Below are positions 1-7,255 of a stretch of 29,753 bases of DNA, in pieces. Source of the DNA: JAEUNX01 sp034004685 (lineage in GTDB: Bacteria; Pseudomonadota; Gammaproteobacteria; Burkholderiales; Rhodocyclaceae); assembly GCA_034004685.1 (NCBI GenBank), contig JAVEWG010000043.1, forward strand, positions 1 to 29,753, given 5' to 3'. Position 1 is the first letter of the stretch. Each line of letters opens with the position of its first letter. The position numbers and the translations under genes were made by a program. A model generated the notes under the pieces. It was not told the DNA's origin. It searched no databases and saw only the letters and a list, made by a program, of their open reading frames with translations.

Positions 1-74
1 TCCTTGCGCGCTTCCTGCACCAGCCGTACGGCACGCTCCCTGACTTCCGGGGAATATTTGTTCGTCTTGCTCAT
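1..74 (-). CDS. IS3-family transposase OrfA, N-terminal fragment
   Basis: The minus strand reads MSKTNKYSPEVRERAVRLVQ and continues off the left edge. This is the start of the helix-turn-helix OrfA protein of IS3-family elements, which binds the inverted repeats and is joined to OrfB by programmed frameshifting to make the active transposase. The ATG at 74-72 sits about 50 nt inside the element end at 124, as expected. Only 24 codons are visible, so whether the element is intact is unknown. Confidence 0.8.
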   Translation of the reverse strand, partial: MSKTNKYSPEVRERAVRLVQEARK

Positions 75-124
75 GGCTCCATTCTCTCAAGAAATGGAGC
101 CTCCTCAATTCCCGGGGCGATTCA
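1..124 (-). mobile_element. IS3-family insertion sequence, one end only (cut by window edge)
   Basis: On the minus strand the element starts at 124 with a TGA-type terminus followed by ATCGCCCCGGG, the kind of terminal inverted repeat seen in many IS3-family elements. About 50 nt later comes the start codon of a transposase OrfA. Only this end lies in the window; OrfB, the frameshift site and the other inverted repeat would lie to the left. No target-site duplication can be checked. Family assignment rests on the terminus plus the OrfA N-terminus. Confidence 0.75.
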
Positions 125-151
125 AATATTACAAGGTGTCAGCAGAACGAA

Positions 152-171
152 AACTTTCGCGCGCGAAAGTT
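152..171 (-). terminator. Perfect 20-bp palindrome, possible terminator
   Basis: The arms AACTTTCGCG and CGCGAAAGTT are exactly complementary, giving an 8-bp stem with a CGCG loop. It overlaps the stop codon of the leftward gene ending at 170 and is followed on the minus strand by TTCGTT. That fits a weak intrinsic terminator, but the T tract is poor, so a protein-binding palindrome is an alternative. Confidence 0.45.
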
Positions 172-484
172 AGCGCAGGGCCTCCTTGCCCGCTTGGTAG
201 AGTTTCCGCGCCTGAGGGCCATACTTCTGAATCACTACCTTGATTGCCTCTGAATTCGACGGGTCCAACTCGTCGCGCTCCAGCCTCAAAGCGCCCTTGG
301 TAGCCTCGACCCGATCCACGGTCGCAGCATCGGGAAACGGCTTCCCGCGCTCCAAGGCAAGTGCTTCGGAGTAGTGGGCGATGATCGCACCCAGGACATC
401 ACAAGCTACCTCGTACAGAACGCCTGAACGGTCGAAAAGCCCGGCCTTGGTAAGCCCCCGGCAATCCCATCTTGACCGAGAGCC
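170..484 (-). pseudogene. Truncated gene of unknown function
   Basis: The minus-strand frame is open from the stop at 485-487 down to the stop at 170. From about 451 to 170 it reads like real protein, with segments such as GVLYEVACDVLGAIIAHYSE and KYGPQARKLYQAGKEALR. The only plausible start codon in this stretch is TTG at 355, which would cut off the protein-like part before it. I therefore think the gene has lost its N-terminus, probably at the junction with the IS66-like remnant directly upstream. A shorter protein of 61 aa from TTG 355 remains possible. I do not recognise the family and see no transmembrane segment or signal peptide. Confidence 0.4.
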
Positions 485-606
485 TTAGGGTGTCGCTGCC
501 TCCGTCCGCTTCCACTGATGCGGCAGCAACTCCCCAATCTGGCTCTGCGGCTGGGTCGGTAGGCGGGAGTACATGCTTGAAAAATGAGGCAAAGCAACAT
601 GCTTAA
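485..606 (-). pseudogene. IS66-family transposase C-terminal remnant
   Basis: On the minus strand, ending at the TAA at 487-485, one frame reads SRLPTQPQSQIGELLPHQWK followed by a short tail. The pattern LPTxPxSxIxELLPHxW is typical of the extreme C-terminus of IS66-family TnpC transposases. Upstream the frame stays open for only about 40 codons, with no recognisable transposase core. This is a fragment left by an old insertion. No IS66 TnpA or TnpB genes and no clear terminal repeats are seen. From here to 724 nothing else convincing is present. Confidence 0.5.
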
Positions 607-724
607 TAGTTCAATCGGCAACTTCATCCGCCTACCGTTCAGGCAGGAGCCTATACAAGCAATATCGACAGGCCCTCGTTTAGCGGACACCTGCTGTCGT
701 CGGATCGGTAGTGGAGGTTGATAG

Positions 725-1240
725 TTAGTGCCTAGACAGAAAACCGGGTCCTTTGAAGGTTCTGTCCAGGCGGACATCGCGGTACGTGGCAATGCCTGCT
801 GATCTAATAAGGGGGGCGACGTCCCGCGATAGGACAGCCTCGTCCTGGACGGCGTAGTGGGCCAACGACCAATCGTGCCGGAAGTATATTGGTAAGATGA
901 TTCGCTCCGATTTGTCGGAGATGTGCCTGCAATATACGAACCTGGCTGGCGTGGTTTCCACCTCAGCCCAGAGGCAAGGTGCCCAAGGACGCCCGCCGTG
1001 CAGGAAGATTGCCACGTCCTCGGCGTGCGTAGTCCCGATCTTGAGTCCCCGCTCGGCCAGCGCGACGTAACAGCAGAACGCGTCGTCCTTTCCGTAATAA
1101 GAGAGACGCCCGATGCTGCCGTCGGAACACCAGGAACCGTTGTTCCAGTCGTAAACGAACCCGTGTGTTCCGCCCGGGTATTTTTCGTCGACTGCGTCGA
1201 TCTGGAAGACGAGGCTGTAACCCTCAAGCAATATGGCCAT
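725..1240 (-). CDS. Hypothetical protein, second gene of the DUF4258 pair
   Basis: A 171-aa soluble protein that I do not recognise. The ATG at 1240 is preceded by AGGAGAGA at good spacing; a longer frame exists upstream but has no ribosome-binding site and overlaps the neighbour. The protein is rich in aromatic residues and cysteine (segments NNGSWCSDGSIGRLSYYGK and DDAFCCYVALAERGL), with no signal peptide or membrane segment. Its start lies 10 nt after the stop of the DUF4258 gene, so the two are almost certainly co-transcribed. A partner, immunity or antitoxin-like role for the DUF4258 protein is possible but is only inference from the pairing. Confidence 0.75.
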   Translation of the reverse strand: MAILLEGYSLVFQIDAVDEKYPGGTHGFVYDWNNGSWCSDGSIGRLSYYGKDDAFCCYVALAERGLKIGTTHAEDVAIFLHGGRPWAPCLWAEVETTPARFVYCRHISDKSERIILPIYFRHDWSLAHYAVQDEAVLSRDVAPLIRSAGIATYRDVRLDRTFKGPGFLSRH

Positions 1241-1250
1241 GCGCTCTCTC

Positions 1251-1526
1251 CTAGTGGCGGTTGATGCGTTTGTAGCGGTGGCCGACTGTAATGACTTGAC
1301 CGCTAGTAGATACCACGACGTAGGCATCCAACTGGCTTTCGAGCTCCTTTCCCCGCTCCTGGCCGACGTGCTTGATCAATTGGTTCCGTGACGCCTTGTC
1401 GAAGTAGCGGATGATTCCGCCGCGGTGGTCGTACACCTTGCGTCCCCACTCGACGAGGTAGTCGACTGTCGATTCGGAAATGGCCCTTTGCTGCATCTGG
1501 GCGACCGCATGATTGCTGAGCTGCAT
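1251..1526 (-). CDS. DUF4258 domain protein
   Basis: A 91-aa protein beginning MQLSNHAVAQMQQRAISEST, matching the DUF4258 signature (S-x-H-A-x-x-R/Q-M-x-x-R-x-I near the N-terminus, then a glycine-rich strand and a C-terminal VITVGHRYKRI segment). The start at 1526 was chosen because GGGAGGT precedes it; an in-frame ATG at 1583 has no comparable site. DUF4258 proteins are small, often found in accessory regions, and some have been proposed as toxin-like nucleases; activity here is not established. It heads a leftward two-gene operon whose promoter region is shared with the divergent nuclease-helicase gene. Confidence 0.75.
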   Translation of the reverse strand: MQLSNHAVAQMQQRAISESTVDYLVEWGRKVYDHRGGIIRYFDKASRNQLIKHVGQERGKELESQLDAYVVVSTSGQVITVGHRYKRINRH

Positions 1527-1572
1527 ACCAACCTCCCATCGTAATGTGGTGAAGGAAGGAGTGTGCTGCCAC

Positions 1573-1600
1573 TTGTGGCTCACTGAATGAGCTACTTAAT
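1573..1600 (+). promoter_or_regulatory. Candidate promoter of the nuclease-helicase operon
   Basis: TTGTGG at 1573-1578 and CTTAAT at 1595-1600 are separated by 16 bp and resemble sigma-70 -35 and -10 boxes (3/6 and 4/6 matches). The inverted repeat at 1578-1592 fills the spacer, where a bound repressor would block RNA polymerase. The promoter match is weak and the assignment is tentative. Confidence 0.35.
1575..1595. promoter_or_regulatory. Putative WYL-regulator operator, copy 1
   Basis: Inverted repeat GCTCA-CTGAA-TGAGC at 1578-1592, extended outward by matching GT/AC at 1575-1576 and 1594-1595. It lies in the 158-bp divergent region between the DUF4258 gene and the nuclease-helicase gene. 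The same arms with the same 5-nt spacer recur at 1623-1637 and 6052-6066. Confidence 0.6.
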
Positions 1601-1622
1601 GGGGTGTGAAAAATAAGTACAG

Positions 1623-1637
1623 GCTCATCCCGTGAGC
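1623..1637. promoter_or_regulatory. Putative WYL-regulator operator, copy 2
   Basis: Inverted repeat GCTCA-TCCCG-TGAGC, with its centre 45 bp downstream of the centre of copy 1 and 48 nt before the nuclease-helicase start codon. A dimer bound here would sit in the early transcribed region or at a second promoter. Two similar sites in one promoter region fit cooperative repression. Confidence 0.6.
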
Positions 1638-1684
1638 TATACGTCGTGGTACCGTCGCCATCTTTATGGCATAGGGAAAAACGG

Positions 1685-4600
1685 ATGCAAAAACTGGACG
1701 GAGAAATCATCCTATCAGCGAGCGACCTATCCTTTTTTGCAGAATGTGCTCATCGGACCTGGCTTGACCGCCATCATTTGGACCATCCGATGGAGAAGGC
1801 TAAGGACGACGACCAAGCCAAGCTCATCCAGGGAAAAGGCTACGAGCACGAAGAGCGGTTCTTCGCCACCCTGAAGGAGGGGGCCGGTTCTTACGTCGCG
1901 ATCGGTACCGACTGGCCGCTGAAGAAAAAGCTCGAAGCGACGCGGACGGCGATCCTCGATGGTGCTGACGTGGTCTATCAGGCGACGCTTAAGCGGGGCA
2001 ACCTGATAGGGCATGCGGACTTCCTCGTGCGCTCCGGCCACGGTAGCGGGGGGCAAAGGCTGTACGAGGTCGCAGATACCAAGCTGGCCCGCTCGACCAA
2101 GGCCAAGTTCCTCCTCCAGCTCTGTTTCTATTCCGACCTGCTCTCGGACATTACCGGCGAACAGCCCCACCTCATGCATGTGGAATTGGGCAACGGGAAG
2201 CGGGAAAGCTTCCGGGTTGGCGACTATTTCCACTACTACCGCTCGCTATTGGGCCGGCTGCTCGACTACCTTGCGGCCTACCCGGACGGATCGGAGGTGC
2301 CGTACCCGGCGCCGTGCGACCACTGCGGCCTCTGTCCTTGGCGGGAGCGTTGCGCCGCCAAGCGGATCGACGACGACCATTTGTCGGCCGTCGCGGGTAT
2401 CACGCGCCAGCAGATCGCCCGGCTCGAAGCCGCCAGCATCCGCACCGTCGCGGCGCTCGGGGAGCTTCCCGCGTCACAAGCCGTTCCCAAGATCGCGCCC
2501 GAGACCCTGGGAAAGCTGCGCGAGCAGGCGCGTTTGCAGGTGCTTGAGCGCGAAACGGGCCAACAGATCGTCGAGCTGCTCCCGCTGGAGACGGGAAGCG
2601 TTCGCGGATTCGCGCGCCTGCCGAAGCCGGATGAGGGCGATCTCTTCTTCGACATGGAAGGCGACCCCATGGAAGAGGGCGGCCTCGAGTACCTGTTCGG
2701 CCTCTATTACTTCGATGCCGGCAAGCCCGTGTTCAAGGCGTTCTGGGCCCATACCCGCGAGGAGGAGCGCCGGGCGTTCATCGAATTCATCGACTTCGTG
2801 ATGGCCCGCCGGTCGGCGTATTCCGGCATGCACGTCTACCACTACGCCCACTACGAGAACACGGCGATCAAGCGCCTGATGACCTCGCACGGGGTTCGCG
2901 AATCCGCCGTGGACCAGCTCTTGCGCGAGAGCCGCCTGGTGGACCTGTACAAGGTAGTTCGGGAAGGCGTCCGCGTCTCCAAGGACAGTTATTCGATCAA
3001 GGCGGTCGAGGCGTTCTATTCCGAGAAGCGCGCTTCCGACGTGAAGAAGGCGACCGACAGCATCGTCGTCTACGAGCAATGGCGGGAGTCGAAGGATCCA
3101 GAACTCCTCGAATCTATCCGCCAGTACAACGAGGAAGACTGCCGCTCGACCTGGCAACTGCGCGACTGGTTGCTCTCCCTGCGTCCTGGTGATCTACCGT
3201 GGTTCGCCGCGGTCGCGGCGGAATCGAAGGAGCCGGCACGCGCGAAGTCGGACAAGACGGTGGATCACGAGAAGCGCCTGGAGGAATTCCACGAGCGCCT
3301 GGTCGCCCGCCCGGAAAACCCGGACCTCGATCCCGAACTCGCCGGGGTGGTCGACTCCGTCCTCGATTTTTACCGGCGCGCGGCCAAGCCCCAGTGGTGG
3401 GCCATCTTCGACCGCCGCGAGGCGGAACTGGAAGACCTAGTGGAAGATCCGGAAGTGATTGCCGGCCTCCACGATCCCGAATACGTCGGCGAGGGCGAAC
3501 GGTACGAGAAATACCGCTACCGGTATCCCGAGCAGGATTTCAAGGTGCGTTCCGGAGACCGTCCCCTTCGTCTCGACAACCTCAAGGAAGCGAGGGTTTG
3601 GACGGTCGACGAGGATGTGAATACCGTCGATCTGGAGTTCCGTTTGGGGAAGGAGGAAGTCGATCCGCCCGCGACGATGTCGGTATCTATCGGCGCTCCG
3701 GTCGATACGTCCACCATGCAGGGAGCCGTGTTCGCCTTCGCTGAATCCCTCATCCAAGGTGGGACGCGATACAAGGCCGTCCGCGATTACCTGCGGCGGC
3801 GGACGCCGGATATCCGCGGTCTGGAGTCGGGGCAGCCGGTCGTCGGCATTGACGCGACGCCGCTCGACGCCGCCATTTCGGCGGTCGAGCGTCTCGATTC
3901 GTCCTACCTGTTCATCCAGGGGCCGCCAGGAACGGGCAAGACCTACACCGGCTCGCACCTGATCGCCTCCCTGCTGAAGGCCGGGAAGCGCGTGGCGGTC
4001 TCGTCGAACAGCCACAAGGCCATCAACAACCTCCTCGAGGCGGTCGACAAGCGGATGGAAGCGTCCGGGTGTTCTTACTTCGGGATAAAGAAGATATCCA
4101 AAAAGGAACAGGCGATCGAGAGCCGGTTCATTGAGAACTTCGATTCCGACAAGGCGATCCTCGAGGCGAATCCGGAGCCCCAACTGGTCGGCGGAACCGC
4201 ATGGACGCTCGCAAAGGCTGGATTCCGGGAAGCGTTCGACTACCTGTTCATCGACGAGGCGGGGCAGGTTTCCCTGGCCAATACGATCGCGATGGGCATG
4301 TGTGCCCAGAACCTGATCCTGCTCGGCGACCAGATGCAGCTCGGTCAGCCGATCCAGGGCAGCCATCCCGGCCGGAGCGGGGAATCGGCCTTGGAATACC
4401 TCCTGGACGGCGAGCCGACGATCGCTCCGGACAAGGGAATATTCCTGGGAACGACCTACCGCATGCACCCCGACGTATGCCGGTTCATTTCCGACGCCAT
4501 CTACGATTCGCGTCTCAGTTCCGCGGATTCGACCCTCGGCCGGCGGCTCGTCCTCGACGGTTCGGCCCATCCGGCGCTGCTGCCGACCGGGATCCGCTAT

Positions 4601-5056
4601 TTCCAGATCGAGCACGACACCTGTTCGCAGCGCAGCGAAGAGGAAGCCCGTGCCGTCCGGGAGATCGTCGAAAGCCTCCTCGGGCAGCGGTACCGGGACG
4701 GGGAGGGCGGCGAGCATTCCTTCACCCTCGACAACATCCTGGTCGTCGCGCCGTACAACATGCAGGTCACCTTGCTGAAGCGTTTCCTGCCAAAGGGCGC
4801 CCGGGTGGGAACGGTGGACAAGTTCCAAGGCCAGGAGGCCGAGGTGGTCATCATTTCCATGGCGACGTCGAGCGCGGAATACCTGCCACGGAACTTGGAC
4901 TTCCTGTTCAGCAAGAACCGGATCAACGTGGCGGTCTCGCGGGCGAAATGCCTGTCCGTCGTGCTCTTCAGCCCGAAACTGCTCGCCTTGCGCTGCAAGT
5001 CGCCGGGCGAGATGGCGCTCGTCAATACGTTCGCTTACCTGAGAGGGGAGAGCTGA
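1685..5056 (+). CDS. RecB-like Fe-S nuclease / DEDD exonuclease / SF1 helicase fusion (TM0106-like)
   Basis: A 1123-aa DNA-processing protein with three parts. Residues 1-225 are a RecB/Cas4-like nuclease: D112, D131-T-K133 and Q145-x3-Y149 form the PD-(D/E)XK core, and C21 with C214, C217 and C223 matches the 4Fe-4S arrangement of Cas4, AddB and Dna2. Residues about 315-495 are a YprB-like RNase H fold exonuclease, with D323-x-E325 and a late E-E-D485. Residues about 720-1115 are a superfamily 1 helicase, with GPPGTGKT at 746-753, DEAG at 857-860, GTVDKFQGQE and R1086 in NVAVSRAK. The start at 1685 gives the typical family N-terminus; an upstream ATG at 1646 would add 13 unrelated residues. 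It is cotranscribed with the WYL gene, which starts 1 nt after its stop. Nuclease-helicase fusions of this type occur in defence islands; the exact substrate is unknown. Confidence 0.9.
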   Translation: MQKLDGEIILSASDLSFFAECAHRTWLDRHHLDHPMEKAKDDDQAKLIQGKGYEHEERFFATLKEGAGSYVAIGTDWPLKKKLEATRTAILDGADVVYQATLKRGNLIGHADFLVRSGHGSGGQRLYEVADTKLARSTKAKFLLQLCFYSDLLSDITGEQPHLMHVELGNGKRESFRVGDYFHYYRSLLGRLLDYLAAYPDGSEVPYPAPCDHCGLCPWRERCAAKRIDDDHLSAVAGITRQQIARLEAASIRTVAALGELPASQAVPKIAPETLGKLREQARLQVLERETGQQIVELLPLETGSVRGFARLPKPDEGDLFFDMEGDPMEEGGLEYLFGLYYFDAGKPVFKAFWAHTREEERRAFIEFIDFVMARRSAYSGMHVYHYAHYENTAIKRLMTSHGVRESAVDQLLRESRLVDLYKVVREGVRVSKDSYSIKAVEAFYSEKRASDVKKATDSIVVYEQWRESKDPELLESIRQYNEEDCRSTWQLRDWLLSLRPGDLPWFAAVAAESKEPARAKSDKTVDHEKRLEEFHERLVARPENPDLDPELAGVVDSVLDFYRRAAKPQWWAIFDRREAELEDLVEDPEVIAGLHDPEYVGEGERYEKYRYRYPEQDFKVRSGDRPLRLDNLKEARVWTVDEDVNTVDLEFRLGKEEVDPPATMSVSIGAPVDTSTMQGAVFAFAESLIQGGTRYKAVRDYLRRRTPDIRGLESGQPVVGIDATPLDAAISAVERLDSSYLFIQGPPGTGKTYTGSHLIASLLKAGKRVAVSSNSHKAINNLLEAVDKRMEASGCSYFGIKKISKKEQAIESRFIENFDSDKAILEANPEPQLVGGTAWTLAKAGFREAFDYLFIDEAGQVSLANTIAMGMCAQNLILLGDQMQLGQPIQGSHPGRSGESALEYLLDGEPTIAPDKGIFLGTTYRMHPDVCRFISDAIYDSRLSSADSTLGRRLVLDGSAHPALLPTGIRYFQIEHDTCSQRSEEEARAVREIVESLLGQRYRDGEGGEHSFTLDNILVVAPYNMQVTLLKRFLPKGARVGTVDKFQGQEAEVVIISMATSSAEYLPRNLDFLFSKNRINVAVSRAKCLSVVLFSPKLLALRCKSPGEMALVNTFAYLRGES

Positions 5057-5057
5057 A

Positions 5058-6044
5058 ATGGCCCAAGCGGCACGCCTGCGCGACATCGTCGCCATACTGG
5101 AGGCGCGGAAACATCCCGTGTCCCGCGAAGTCCTGCTGAACGAGCTCGGCGTTTCCTACGCGACATTCAAACGCGACCTTGAGATCCTGCGCGACCAATT
5201 CCAGGCACCGATCAGGTGGCTCCCCGGCGAGGCGGGTCACGGGCGTGGCTACGTCCTGGAGGACAAGGGGTGGTCTTCGGGGAAGCTCGGATTGCCGCGG
5301 GCTTGGTTCACCTCGAGCGAGATCTACGCGCTGTTGATGATCGACACGCTGGCCAGCCACATCGCGCCCGGCCTGCTGACGGAGCACCTGCAACCTCTCA
5401 TCACGCGGATCACGCTGGCGTTGAGCGCGGCGGACGACACGCCGGAGGATATCCGCGCGCGCGTCCAGATTCTGGCTTCCTCGGCCCGGCGGCGGGACGC
5501 TGCCTATTTCGAAAACGTGGCCCAGGCGACGGTACGCAGGAACCGCCTGGAGATCCTCTACTTCACCAAGAGCCGGAACGAACGAAGTATCCGGACCGTG
5601 TCCCCGCAGCGCCTCATCCATTACAAGGAAAATTGGTACCTCGTGGCCTGGTGCCACAAGGCGGAAGCGCCCCGTGTTTTCGCGCTGGACAGCGTCGAGG
5701 AAGCGAAAGTCCTCAAGGAGTCGGCGGTCGAGGCGGACAAGGCGGTGGTCGACGCCATGGTCGGGAAGGATTTCGGGATTTATTCGGGCGGTGACCGGAA
5801 GTGGGCGAAGTTGCGTTTCTCCGCGCTCCAGGCGCGGTGGGTCGAGGCCGAGGTCTGGCATCCGGAACAGAAGGCGACCATCCAGGACGATGGCTCCCTG
5901 GTGCTCGAGGTGCCTTACAGCGACCAGCGGGAGCTGCTGCTCGACGTCCTCAAGTTCGGCCCCGAGGCCGAGGTGCTCGAACCTCCGGAACTCCGCGAGG
6001 AAGTGCGTTCCCGGCTCCGCCGGGCCTTGTCGCAGTATGAATAA
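5058..6044 (+). CDS. WYL-domain transcriptional regulator
   Basis: A 328-aa protein with an N-terminal winged helix-turn-helix (about residues 1-65, LNELGVSYATFKRDLEILR), a central WYL domain around W193-Y194-L195 (ENWYLVAWCHK, then RVFALDSVEE) and a C-terminal WCX-type region ending at the arginine-rich tail. WYL proteins are dimeric regulators that sense nucleic-acid or nucleotide ligands, and they often control defence operons (BrxR and CapW are known repressors). Its ATG follows the nuclease-helicase stop by 1 nt, with GAGAGGGGAGAG as ribosome-binding site, so translation of the two genes is coupled. The three GCTCA-N5-TGAGC repeats flanking this pair are good candidate binding sites, which would make it autoregulatory. 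That link is inference. Confidence 0.92.
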   Translation: MAQAARLRDIVAILEARKHPVSREVLLNELGVSYATFKRDLEILRDQFQAPIRWLPGEAGHGRGYVLEDKGWSSGKLGLPRAWFTSSEIYALLMIDTLASHIAPGLLTEHLQPLITRITLALSAADDTPEDIRARVQILASSARRRDAAYFENVAQATVRRNRLEILYFTKSRNERSIRTVSPQRLIHYKENWYLVAWCHKAEAPRVFALDSVEEAKVLKESAVEADKAVVDAMVGKDFGIYSGGDRKWAKLRFSALQARWVEAEVWHPEQKATIQDDGSLVLEVPYSDQRELLLDVLKFGPEAEVLEPPELREEVRSRLRRALSQYE

Positions 6045-6049
6045 TACAG

Positions 6050-6068
6050 TGGCTCAGTCCGTGAGCCA
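6050..6068. promoter_or_regulatory. Putative WYL-regulator operator, copy 3
   Basis: Inverted repeat TGGCTCA-GTCCG-TGAGCCA, the longest of the three copies with 7-bp arms. It starts 6 nt after the WYL stop codon, in the 122-bp gap before the HNH gene. A position between the genes suggests separate control of the HNH-DUF2130 half of the cluster. No convincing promoter boxes were found next to it. Confidence 0.6.
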
Positions 6069-6166
6069 GTGGCGGTATCAGAATTCGGTTATTCAAAAAC
6101 AATTTCTTAAAAGAACTTCATCGAATCCATTGTCCGGCTTCGATACAAAGGCGAAAGGTAGAACAA

Positions 6167-7237
6167 ATGGTCTGGGACGCTGATAAAGCCGCGAAAATTC
6201 TCGATGATTATGACAATTGCTATATGGTCAAACCTTCATCCGGGATCAAAGAGTTAAAGAAAACTCATCGATACAAAGTTGGTTTGGGATCCTCCGGAAA
6301 ACATATTGCGATCGCTCGCGAACGAAATGAAGGATCGGTTACCGCTTACGTGAATAGCAAATCAATTACAGGGAATTCATTTCAGGCAGGAGAACTGCCA
6401 GGCGTACTGGTTAGCGGGGAATATTTTCCTGGGCATCAGGGGCCAACCGGAGATAAGGGAATTTCGGGATCAGTTGCAGAGCTTGAGACGCTAAATCCTA
6501 AATATAACCATGTATATCGGCTTGAAGTAGAAGGGCCGTCATCGTTCAAGGATATGCTTAATTGGTATCGTGGGCTGAAAGATTTTAAGGAAATACCCGT
6601 CGCAAACGACTCGTCTATTGGAGTCACTGCCCTATCCGACGAAGATCAAAAAATTGCCCTTGGCATAGGTCAAAAGATCAGTGACGACACAGTTGCAGAT
6701 AACGCACCGGATTCGGAAGAAAGGGCAATTTCTGGCGAAGGCGAGCCGATCGTAGGGGCGGGTGATCCACAAGAGGCCCTCGAGCTGTCCGAAATGGCCA
6801 AGAAGATCGACGACGAATTCGCGGACCTCGAAGGCCAGGACGTCGATGCCATCGTCAAGCGAAGGGTTGGCCAGGGGGTTTTCAGGAAATTGCTCCTGGA
6901 GCAATTCGGCGGTGCATGTTGCATGACCGGTTTGGCGAATCTCCGCTTGCTGATCGCGTCACATATCGTTCCTTGGTCGAAGTCGGAGCCAGCCCAGAAG
7001 CTCGCCTCGGATAACGGTTTGCTGCTTTCTGCGTCAATGGATGCCTTGTTTGACAAGGGACTGATCTCGTTTTCGGACAACGGAGGCATCCTGATCGGTG
7101 ATGAGCTTGATGCCGAGACCATCGGGATTCTCGGTCTGGATAAGGAGTTCTCGCTGCCTGAAGCGGTGCTGACGAAAGGTCGTTTGAAGAATTTGGCGAA
7201 GCACAGGGAGTTTCACGGATTTGGTTCTTCAATTTGA
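6167..7237 (+). CDS. HNH endonuclease with unrecognised N-terminal domain
   Basis: A 356-aa protein. The C-terminal part (about residues 225-350) is an HNH_2-type nuclease: QFGGACCMTGL at 246-256, H266 in ASHIVPW, N283 in DNGLLLS, then ALFDKGLISF. The last histidine of a classical HNH is a methionine here (SASMDAL), which is not rare in this subfamily. The N-terminal about 180 residues, containing GLGSSGKHIAIARER and GEYFPGHQGPTGDKGISG, match nothing I know; such regions in HNH proteins often recognise modified or damaged DNA. The DNA for this half is clearly AT-richer than the nuclease half (22/60 G+C at 6181-6240 against 34/60 at 6841-6900), suggesting a recombined module. An 18-nt gap separates it from the DUF2130 gene. 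Confidence 0.85.
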   Translation: MVWDADKAAKILDDYDNCYMVKPSSGIKELKKTHRYKVGLGSSGKHIAIARERNEGSVTAYVNSKSITGNSFQAGELPGVLVSGEYFPGHQGPTGDKGISGSVAELETLNPKYNHVYRLEVEGPSSFKDMLNWYRGLKDFKEIPVANDSSIGVTALSDEDQKIALGIGQKISDDTVADNAPDSEERAISGEGEPIVGAGDPQEALELSEMAKKIDDEFADLEGQDVDAIVKRRVGQGVFRKLLLEQFGGACCMTGLANLRLLIASHIVPWSKSEPAQKLASDNGLLLSASMDALFDKGLISFSDNGGILIGDELDAETIGILGLDKEFSLPEAVLTKGRLKNLAKHREFHGFGSSI

Positions 7238-7255
7238 AAGAAGGAAATCGCGCAT

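Noticed and set aside
406..627. Possible small lipoprotein on the minus strand (ATG at 627, hydrophobic stretch ending LIFQAC)
   Set aside because: The lipobox is poor, the rest is an Arg/Gly-rich frame overlapping the IS66-like remnant and the truncated gene, and it has no homology that I recognise.
3437..5095. Minus-strand open frame (552 codons) opposite the helicase domain
   Set aside because: Shadow of the nuclease-helicase gene; composition is unlike a folded protein and no start signal was found.
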